A model generated the notes under the pieces. That model did not search any database and was not told where the DNA came from. It saw nothing but the letters and a program-made list of their open reading frames with translations. Made by a program: the position numbers and the translations under genes. DNA of 64,000 bases from Leifsonia sp. TF02-11 (lineage in GTDB: Bacteria; Actinomycetota; Actinomycetes; Actinomycetales; Microbacteriaceae), in the NCBI RefSeq assembly GCF_017565305.1, contig NZ_JAGEKP010000008.1, positions 62,001-126,000 of the forward strand. Direction: 5' to 3'. Below are positions 58,066 to 64,000 of the stretch, in pieces (position 1 is the stretch's first letter; the number at the start of each line of letters is the position of its first letter).

Positions 58066-58081
58066 ATCTCGGCGGCGGGCG

Positions 58082-59488
58082 TCAGGCCGCGGCGAGGGCC
58101 TCCTGGGCCTGCTGCGCGGCCTCGGCGGAGGGTGCGTTCAGCGCGCGGCGGGAGCGGGCGAAGAGCAGCGCGCCCGCGGCGAAGCACAGCGCCTCGGTGA
58201 CGGTCATCGACCAGATCACGCCGGCCATCCCGAAGACCGCGTTGCCCAGCAGAACGATCGGGATGAACAGCACGCCCTGCGCGACCGACATGATGGTGGC
58301 GTTGCGCATCTGCTCCGTGGCCTGGAAGACCGCGATGATCAGCCCGGTGAATCCGTTGAACAGCGTCGAGACGAGCATGGCCGTCAGGATGAGCGTGCCG
58401 TCGGCGACCACCGACGGGTCGGCGCTGAACAGTGCGAACACCTGGTCGCGGAACAGGAACACGATGGTCGAGAAGACCGCGGTGATCCCCGCGATGGCGA
58501 TCGCGCTGCCGGTGATCGCCTTCTTCAGCCTTCCGTGGTCCCGCGCTCCGAAGGCGTAGGCGAACAGCGGGATCGCGCCCATGAAGACGCCCATGCAGAT
58601 CATCTCCGGCAGCTGCGAGATCCGCAGGGCCACGCCCATCGCGGCCAGCAGGGAGGCGCCGTAGCCGATCGCGATCCAGTTCATGACGAGCGTGGTGACG
58701 ATCAGGAACGACGACATCAGCAGCTCGGAGACGCCGACCCCGAACACCGAGGTCAGCAGCTCCCGGTCGGCGCGGAAGTGTCGCGGCGCCAGCGAGATCG
58801 TCTCGCTTCGGGTCGTCAGCCACCAGACGTAGTAGCCGACGGTGACCAGGTTGGAGAGTCCGAGGGCGATGCCCGCGCCGAGCACGCCCCAGCCGAGCAC
58901 CAGGATGAACAGCACGTCGAACAGGAGGTTCGCGATGGTGGAGGCGATCAGCCCGGTCATCGAGGCCACGGCCGCGCCCTCCGCCCTGACCAGCTGCTCC
59001 AGCGCGAAAGCCGCGACGTACACCGGCGTGAAGGCGAACATCGCGCCGATGTAGAGCGCGGTCGGGGCGACGGACGCGCCGGTGGCGCCGACGGCGACGG
59101 CCAGCGGAGTGGCGAAGACCAGTCCGACGACTCCGATCACGGCACCGGCGATGAGGGAACCCCACAGGGTGAACGACGCGACCTGCTTGATGCGCTCGGC
59201 AGACGCCGCGGTGTCGGCGCCCTCCTGCTCCTGCGAGCCGAGCAGGCGCGACACGTACGTGCCGCCGCCGACGCCGAAGACGCCGCCGATCGCCATGAGG
59301 AGGGCGAACACCGGCAGGGAGAAGGTGAGCGCTGCGAGCAGCGGGGTGGAGTGCAGCGAGCCGACGAAGCCGGCGTTGATGATGTTGTAGACGCTGCCGA
59401 CCGAGAAGCCGGCGATCATGGGCACGCACAGGTGCACCAGCGAGCGCCAGATCGGCGCGGATGAGAGATAGTGGCGGTTCGAGGACAT
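58082..59488 (-). CDS. MATE-family multidrug efflux transporter
   Basis: A 468-residue MATE transporter with 12 helices in two related halves. Markers are LCVPMIAGFSVGSVYNIINA in TM1, GGVFGVGGGTYVSRLLGSQE in TM2 and the loop, and EQLVRAEGAAVASMTGLIAS. The subgroup is that of MepA/DinF-like exporters driven by sodium or proton gradients. CGGAGG precedes the ATG at 59488. It follows a MarR gene by 74 nt on the same strand, so drug-responsive control by that regulator is likely. Confidence 0.92.
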   Translation of the reverse strand: MSSNRHYLSSAPIWRSLVHLCVPMIAGFSVGSVYNIINAGFVGSLHSTPLLAALTFSLPVFALLMAIGGVFGVGGGTYVSRLLGSQEQEGADTAASAERIKQVASFTLWGSLIAGAVIGVVGLVFATPLAVAVGATGASVAPTALYIGAMFAFTPVYVAAFALEQLVRAEGAAVASMTGLIASTIANLLFDVLFILVLGWGVLGAGIALGLSNLVTVGYYVWWLTTRSETISLAPRHFRADRELLTSVFGVGVSELLMSSFLIVTTLVMNWIAIGYGASLLAAMGVALRISQLPEMICMGVFMGAIPLFAYAFGARDHGRLKKAITGSAIAIAGITAVFSTIVFLFRDQVFALFSADPSVVADGTLILTAMLVSTLFNGFTGLIIAVFQATEQMRNATIMSVAQGVLFIPIVLLGNAVFGMAGVIWSMTVTEALCFAAGALLFARSRRALNAPSAEAAQQAQEALAAA

Positions 59489-59562
59489 GACGGGGCCTCC
59501 GTTCCGTGAACGGCTTTCGATGAGAGGAAGTGAGGGGTGCGGAGTGCGCCGGTGGCGGCCGA

Positions 59563-60051
59563 CTAGCGGCGGCCGGAGGGTGGCGCTGTGCGGGACGGGC
59601 CGCCTCCAGATGGAGCGGCGGCGGATGGGTCGGAGCCGACCACGCGCTCGAGCAGCGCGATCAGCTGATCCTGCTCGTTCTCGTCGAGGGCGTCGAACAG
59701 CTTGCGCTGCTCGGCCGCCATCGACTCGTCGAAGCCGGCGACGACCCGCGCTCCTTCCGCGGTGACGCGGACGATCTTGATGCGGGCGTCGTTCGGCGAC
59801 GAGGTGCGCGTGACGTAGCCGCGTTCCTCCAGCCCCTGCAGGAGGCTGGTGACGCTGGCGGCGGTGGTGCCGGACATCTCGGCCAGTTCGCGGGCGATCA
59901 CGTCGCGATCCTGGTTCTGCTCGAGGTAGCCGAGCGTGAACGCCTGCTGCCGGGTGAGTCCGCTGTCGCGCACCCACTCCTCGGCCGCCGCGCGTCCCGC
60001 GAAGGCGACGCTGCGGACGAGCTCGGTCAACCGGTCGATCCTCGATGTCAT
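59563..60051 (-). CDS. MarR-family transcriptional regulator
   Basis: A 162-residue repressor. The winged helix reads LAEMSGTTAASVTSLLQGLE and then RGYVTRTSSPNDARIKIVRV, with the DxR wing motif. The N-terminal and C-terminal helices form the dimer. The last 25 residues are a Pro/Ser/Gly-rich tail. It is the first gene of a pair with the MATE exporter, and repeated motifs overlap its own start codon, so autorepression relieved by a drug-like ligand is likely. Confidence 0.92.
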   Translation of the reverse strand: MTSRIDRLTELVRSVAFAGRAAAEEWVRDSGLTRQQAFTLGYLEQNQDRDVIARELAEMSGTTAASVTSLLQGLEERGYVTRTSSPNDARIKIVRVTAEGARVVAGFDESMAAEQRKLFDALDENEQDQLIALLERVVGSDPSAAAPSGGGPSRTAPPSGRR

Positions 60052-60077
60052 AGTTTGAACTCTAATAGTTAGAACTC
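60051..60077. promoter_or_regulatory. MarR operator repeats at start codon
   Basis: TAGTTTGAACTC (60051-60062) and TAGTTAGAACTC (60066-60077) are 11/12 identical direct repeats 15 bp apart; the outer AGTTTGA (60052-60058) and TCAAACT (60076-60082) also form an inverted pair. The AT-rich block begins at the last base of the MarR start codon, so the bound protein would cover the promoter. Confidence 0.65.
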
Positions 60078-60096
60078 AAACTGTCAACCGGATCGC

Positions 60097-60153
60097 CGAA
60101 GGGCACGTTGTTGTCCCTTTCGCGCGCCGAAAGGGACAACAACGTGCCCCTCG
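60097..60153 (-). terminator. Palindromic hairpin, family member 3
   Basis: A perfect 22-bp stem (60101-60122 with 60128-60149) and a 5-nt loop. Its outer arms CGAAGGGCACG (60097-60107) and CGTGCCCCTCG (60143-60153) match the hairpins at 53058 and 53996, while the inner stem (TTGTTGTCCCTTTCG) differs. It follows the GH35 stop on the minus strand and probably ends that operon before the MarR promoter. Confidence 0.8.
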
Positions 60154-60161
60154 GTGAGCGG

Positions 60162-61967
60162 TCAGAAGGTCTCGACGTACTCCTCGGGAGGGCCGAGCTC
60201 CGGGCGGTCACGGAACTCGAGGTGCGTGCCCGAGTGCAGCAGCTCCAGCACCGTGATGGTGTTGACGCCGACCTCGAGCACGGGAGCCGGTACGTACAGT
60301 GTCGTCTGCGGCCCCACCTCCCAGTAGCGGCCGAGCAGGAACCCGTTCACCCAGACGAACCCCTTGCCGAAGCCGGGCAGGGCGAGGAAGGCGTCCGCCG
60401 GCTCGTCGCCGCCGAGCACGAAGTGCGCCGTCGAGAAGCCCGCCGCCGACGCGTCCAAGGCCGCGCCGGCGTCCGCACCCGCCAGCGCCGCCAGCTCCAC
60501 CGCCGTCCACTCATCGAGGGGCAGCGGCGTCGCCGTCCAGCCGTGGACGAGTCGGCGCCCGAGCTGCACCCCGCCGAGGATCCCCTTGCCCTGTCCGAGC
60601 AGCGGCCCGTAGTTGATGCGCCCCTGGTTCTCCACCAGGATCCGCAGGTCGACCAGAGCGCCGGTCCCGCGCACGGGCAGGGAGCCGTCGCCGTCGAGCA
60701 CGCCGACCGGCTCCCCGTCGATGAAGACCTGGGCCCGGTCGTGGAGCCCTCGCACGCTGAGCTCGATGTCGCCCAGCGGCGCCCGCGGCGTCGCGGTGTA
60801 GAGCACCAGCCCCGAGGCGATCCCCAGCTCCTCGAAGCTCGGCGGCGTCGGCTGCGCGCCGCGCGGCGCGATCGAACCCAGCGCCGGGAGCAGACCGGCG
60901 CCCCGGACGACCGGGACGCTGCGCGCCGGGAGGATCACCGGATCGGCGGGAACGGGGAGCTCCCGACCTCCCGCCGCCACGAACCGCGACCGGAACGCGT
61001 GGAACTTGGCCGTGACGGACCCGTGCTCGGCGATAGGGGCGTCGGAGTCGTAGCTCGTGATCGTCGGCTGCAACCTCCCGTCGTGGTTGGCGCCCGCCCA
61101 CAGCCCGAAGTTCGTTCCCCCGTGCGCCATGTAGAGGCTGACCGACCCCCCGGCGTCGAGGATGTCGCCCAGCGTCGCATCGGCGCTCGGCACAGACCGC
61201 ACGTGGTGCCGCTCACCCCAGTGATCGAACCAGCCGTTCCAGAACTCCGCGCACAGGAGCGGCTCGCCCTCGCGCCGGGAGCGCAGCAGCCCGAACGCCT
61301 CCGCCGCCCGGGAGCCGAACGTCGCGGTCGCGAGCGTGCCGGGGAGGGAGCCGCCGTCGAGCATCAGGTCGGTGGGGCCGTCCGCCGTGTAGAGCAGCTC
61401 GGACGCACCGCGGTCGACCAGGGCCTGCCGCAGCCAGGCCAGGTACGAGGCGTCGTCGCCGTAGCTGCCGTACTCGTTCTCGACCTGGAAGGCGACGATC
61501 GGTCCGCCGTTGGAGGCTTGCAGGGCGGCCAGCCGCGGGATGAGGTCGTCGAACCAGGCGGCGACGGCGGCGAGGTACGCCGGGTCGGAGGTGCGGGCTC
61601 GCGTTCCCACTGTCGCCGTGAGCCACGCGGGGAGCCCGCCGTTGTCCCACTCGGCGCAGATGTACGGCCCCGGACGCACGATGACATCCAGCCCGAGCTC
61701 GCCCGCGATCGTGACGAAGGCCTCGAGATCGCGCCAGCCCTCGAAGGAGGCCGCACGGTCCGGGCGGCCCTGGTGGAAGTTCCACGCGACGTAGGTGTCG
61801 ACCGTGTTGAGCCCGAGGGCCGCGAGTCGCTCCAGCCGGTCGCGCCACTGCGCGGGATGCACCCGGAAGTAGTGCAGCGAGCCCGATAGCACCTGGTGCG
61901 GCACGCCGTCGCGGAGCAGCCTCCCGTCGTCGAACGTCAGCAGAGCGGAGGTCGCCGTCAGCGTCAC
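60162..61967 (-). CDS. Beta-galactosidase, GH35
   Basis: A 601-residue glycoside hydrolase family 35 enzyme. The barrel begins FDDGRLLRDGVPHQVLSGSL. Catalytic residues are Glu165 (VENEYGSYG, acid/base) and Glu241 (LCAEFWNGWFDHWG, nucleophile). PYICAEWDNGGLPAWL is another family signature. The C-terminal third holds the beta-sandwich domains (GLGFVWVNGF-like GFGKGFVWVNGFLLGRYW). There is no signal peptide, so it acts on imported galactosides. The GTG start overlaps the permease stop (GTGA). It is the last gene of the sugar-import operon. Confidence 0.93.
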   Translation of the reverse strand: MTLTATSALLTFDDGRLLRDGVPHQVLSGSLHYFRVHPAQWRDRLERLAALGLNTVDTYVAWNFHQGRPDRAASFEGWRDLEAFVTIAGELGLDVIVRPGPYICAEWDNGGLPAWLTATVGTRARTSDPAYLAAVAAWFDDLIPRLAALQASNGGPIVAFQVENEYGSYGDDASYLAWLRQALVDRGASELLYTADGPTDLMLDGGSLPGTLATATFGSRAAEAFGLLRSRREGEPLLCAEFWNGWFDHWGERHHVRSVPSADATLGDILDAGGSVSLYMAHGGTNFGLWAGANHDGRLQPTITSYDSDAPIAEHGSVTAKFHAFRSRFVAAGGRELPVPADPVILPARSVPVVRGAGLLPALGSIAPRGAQPTPPSFEELGIASGLVLYTATPRAPLGDIELSVRGLHDRAQVFIDGEPVGVLDGDGSLPVRGTGALVDLRILVENQGRINYGPLLGQGKGILGGVQLGRRLVHGWTATPLPLDEWTAVELAALAGADAGAALDASAAGFSTAHFVLGGDEPADAFLALPGFGKGFVWVNGFLLGRYWEVGPQTTLYVPAPVLEVGVNTITVLELLHSGTHLEFRDRPELGPPEEYVETF

Positions 61968-62818
61968 TTCACGGCTCCCGCCGTCATCCCGGCACGCCAG
62001 AACCGCTGCAGGGCGAGGAACGCGATGACCAGCGGCACGATCGAGACGAGCGAACCGATGACCACCAGGGGCGGAGGAACCGCGACATGGCTGGCGTTCC
62101 AGCCGACGAGGCCCACGGTCACCGGCTGCAGGTGGTCGTCGCCCAGCACCATCGCGGGCAGGAGGTAGTTGTTCCAGATCTCGACGAACTGGAACAGGAA
62201 GATCGTCACGAGCGCCGGGAGCATCATCCGGGTCGAGATCGCACGGAAGATGCGGAACTCGCCCGCGCCGTCGAGCCGACCGGCCTCGATCACCTCGTCC
62301 GGCACCGACTGGGCGGCGAAGACCCGCGCCAGGTACACGCCGAACGGGCTGACGACGCTCGGCAGAAGGACGGCGAGTGGGTTGTTGATCAGGTGGACAC
62401 CGGAGAACATCAGGTAGAGCGGCAGGGTGAACAGGATCTTCGGCACCAGCACGGCGGCGAGGATCACCCCGAAGAGGGCTCCACGTCCCGGGAAGTCGTA
62501 CTTGGCCAGTGCGTAGCCGCCCATCGCCGACAGGAGGGTGCCGATCGCGGCGCCGACGCCGCAGTAGATCAGGCTGTTGAGCATCCACTGCCAGAAGATG
62601 CCGTCGTTCTGCGCGGTGAGCCTGGCGAGGTTGTCGAACAGGCCGAACCCGTCGAACCAGAGCCCGTTGCCCGAGAACTGCTCGCCAAACGGCTTGGTCG
62701 CCGACACCAGCAGCCACCAGAGCGGGAAGAGGAAGTAGACGGTCGAGACGGCGAGCAGCACCGTCACGATCGTCCGGCTGAGCGGCGTGGTGTCACGTCG
62801 CGGGCTGAGGAGGGTCAC
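61964..62818 (-). CDS. Carbohydrate ABC transporter permease (MalG type)
   Basis: A 284-residue permease with six helices. The ABC-interacting EAA loop is visible as VIEAGRLDGAGEFRIFRAIS, with MLPALVTIFLFQFVEIWNNY after it, typical of MalG/CUT1 proteins. The GTG at 62818 overlaps the stop of the partner permease by 4 nt. It forms the membrane channel with the MalF-type protein and takes galactosides to the GH35 enzyme. The ATPase is not in the window; many actinobacterial CUT1 systems use a shared MsiK-like ATPase. Confidence 0.92.
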   Translation of the reverse strand: MTLLSPRRDTTPLSRTIVTVLLAVSTVYFLFPLWWLLVSATKPFGEQFSGNGLWFDGFGLFDNLARLTAQNDGIFWQWMLNSLIYCGVGAAIGTLLSAMGGYALAKYDFPGRGALFGVILAAVLVPKILFTLPLYLMFSGVHLINNPLAVLLPSVVSPFGVYLARVFAAQSVPDEVIEAGRLDGAGEFRIFRAISTRMMLPALVTIFLFQFVEIWNNYLLPAMVLGDDHLQPVTVGLVGWNASHVAVPPPLVVIGSLVSIVPLVIAFLALQRFWRAGMTAGAVK

Positions 62819-63777
62819 GCCGCGTCCCCTTTGCTGGTGAGTCGGAAGAAGACGAACGAGATCACGCCGACGAGCACCGCGAGGATGACCGACTGGGCGG
62901 CGGCGTAGGGGTAGTTGCCCGCGCCGACGGCGGCCTGGGCCGACATGATGGGGGTGAAGGTCGACGAGATGGAGCCGCCAGAGATCGGTTGGAGCACCGT
63001 CGGCTCGTTGTAGAGCTGCGCCGACCCGATGATGGAGAAGACGGCGGTGAGCACGATCGCGCTGCGCACCATCGGGATCTTGACGCTCCAGGCCGTGCGG
63101 AAGGCGGACGCGCCGTCGAGTCTGGCGGCCTCCAGCACCTCGGCAGGGATGGACTGCAGAGCGGCGTAGATGATGATCATGTTGTAGCCGGTCCAGCTCC
63201 AGGTGACGATGTTCGCCACCGACCAGAGCACCGTGCCGTCGTCGAAGAACGGCAGCTGGATGCCGAGCGGCTGCAGGAGATGGTTGATCGGGCTCGACGT
63301 GGTCGAGTACATGAACGACCAGACCAGAGCCGCGCTCACGCCGGGGATCGCGTACGGAAGGAAGCTCGACAGGCGGAAGAAGCCCTTGCCGCGTGCCGAC
63401 TTCGAGTCGATGAGCAGCGCGAGCGCCAGGGCGAGCCCCAGCATGACGGGAACCTGCACCACGCCGAACAGGAGGACCCGGCCGAGCGACGCGACGAAGT
63501 CGGCGTCGCCGAAGGCGTGCATGTAGTTCGCGATCGGATCGAAGATCTGCTCCGGCGCGGCGAGGCCGAGCCCCGACCGTTTCACCGTGAACAGGCTGCT
63601 CACGAACGCATAGACGATCGGGGCGACGTTCATCGCCGCGAACAGCACGACGAATGGCCCGAGGAAGAGCAGCGGCGCCCGCCAGCCGATCCCGCGGCGC
63701 GGCTTTCGCGGGGCGCGGGGGCCGGCGGGTCTCGCCGCTGAGGTCGCCGGGGGTTCGGCGACGGCCAGGTCGGTCAC
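62815..63777 (-). CDS. Carbohydrate ABC transporter permease (MalF type)
   Basis: A 320-residue permease. The N-terminal 35 residues are cytoplasmic and Pro/Ala/Arg-rich; six helices follow. The EAA loop is VLEAARLDGASAFRTAWSVK. RLSSFLPYAIPGVSAALVWS is a typical CUT1 segment. The GTG at 63777 follows GAAGGAA; an upstream in-frame ATG at 63837 lacks a ribosome site. It is coupled to the MalG-type gene and lies 96 bp after the binding-protein gene. Confidence 0.92.
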   Translation of the reverse strand: MTDLAVAEPPATSAARPAGPRAPRKPRRGIGWRAPLLFLGPFVVLFAAMNVAPIVYAFVSSLFTVKRSGLGLAAPEQIFDPIANYMHAFGDADFVASLGRVLLFGVVQVPVMLGLALALALLIDSKSARGKGFFRLSSFLPYAIPGVSAALVWSFMYSTTSSPINHLLQPLGIQLPFFDDGTVLWSVANIVTWSWTGYNMIIIYAALQSIPAEVLEAARLDGASAFRTAWSVKIPMVRSAIVLTAVFSIIGSAQLYNEPTVLQPISGGSISSTFTPIMSAQAAVGAGNYPYAAAQSVILAVLVGVISFVFFRLTSKGDAA

Positions 63778-63873
63778 GGGTTCCTTCTCTCCTGCGGGCG
63801 TTCGTGGTGCGTTGTGCGGCGGGATGCGGCGGTCCACTCGGGGTCGACCGCCGCATCCCGGTCCGGGAGGTCG

Positions 63874-64000
63874 CTACTGGCTGACCTTCAGACCCTGCTT
63901 CTTCAGTTCGGCGATCGTCTTGTCCTGCGCAGTCTTCAGCGCGTCGGCGATCGTTCCCTGACCCGACCAGGCCTTGCCCAGTCCGTCGTCGAGGTCGGCC
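63874..64000 (-). CDS. Extracellular solute-binding protein, C-terminal end (partial)
   Basis: The last 41 codons of a gene that runs off the window edge. The readable end (LGKAWSGQGTIADALKTAQD, then the closing helix IAELKKQGLKVSQ and TAG) is typical of CUT1 sugar-binding lipoproteins. Its place ahead of two permeases and a GH35 gene supports a galactoside-binding role. The lipobox and ligand domain are outside. Confidence 0.8.
   Translation of the reverse strand, partial: ADLDDGLGKAWSGQGTIADALKTAQDKTIAELKKQGLKVSQ

Noticed and set aside
1-64000. tRNA or rRNA genes, CRISPR arrays, insertion sequences, integrases or prophage genes
   Set aside because: No cloverleaf with CCA end, no regularly spaced identical repeats of CRISPR length, and no transposase, integrase or phage structural protein was found by reading both strands.

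Overview
The window reads as a chromosomal segment of a high-GC Gram-positive bacterium (Actinomycetota), most plausibly from the Microbacteriaceae (Leifsonia- or Microbacterium-like). The family call is an inference from very high GC at third codon positions, frequent GTG starts, many genes that start 6-9 nt after a TAnnnT box without a ribosome site, and gene content such as a WxL-binding DUF916 protein, an FBP zinc-finger protein, Hen1-Pnkp RNA repair and a Septum_form protein. I saw no rRNA, tRNA, CRISPR array, transposase or prophage.

Layout. 0-6 kb: a TIM-barrel sugar isomerase/epimerase coupled to a GMC flavin sugar oxidase, then a GntR regulator divergent from an MFS transporter and a nucleoside hydrolase. 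6-11 kb: small and hypothetical proteins (Septum_form, ankyrin, FBP zinc finger) and a membrane-embedded alpha/beta hydrolase behind a TetR gene. 12-16 kb: a LacI regulator and GH51 arabinofuranosidase with matching operators, a WYL regulator and a VOC protein. 16-19 kb: aquaporin, three GNAT acetyltransferases and a basic small protein. 19-24.5 kb: an envelope locus with a lipoprotein, HupE/UreJ protein, secreted purple acid phosphatase with a WxL-like tail, and its likely anchor DUF916. 24.5-28.3 kb: a MacB-like ABC exporter divergent from a NarL-type two-component system. 28-35.6 kb: SDR, polytopic membrane protein, secreted helical protein and the Hen1-Pnkp RNA repair operon. 35.6-45.6 kb: a mosaic of small metabolic and regulatory genes, including an unrecognised DNA-binding-like protein behind an unusual repeat-rich region and an ABC-2 permease whose ATPase gene is reduced to a 27-codon remnant.

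45.6-53.1 kb holds the most interesting block: seven overlapping minus-strand genes (MDR dehydrogenase, degenerate 6-pyruvoyl-tetrahydropterin synthase homologue, GT4 glycosyltransferase, methyltransferase, flippase-like LPG-synthase membrane domain, RibD-type reductase, LTA-synthase-like sulfatase) divergent from a CDP-alcohol phosphatidyltransferase. Together they look like a pathway for a methylated, glycosylated pteridine- or pyrimidine-related molecule attached to or exported through the membrane. No product can be named.

53-64 kb: PEBP protein, a large secreted beta-propeller/phosphoesterase, DUF1905, a MarR-MATE efflux pair, and a GH35 beta-galactosidase with its ABC sugar importer, which runs off the window end. 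Several intergenic regions carry long perfect palindromes; three of them share the same outer arms, and another set has centres exactly 20 bp apart.
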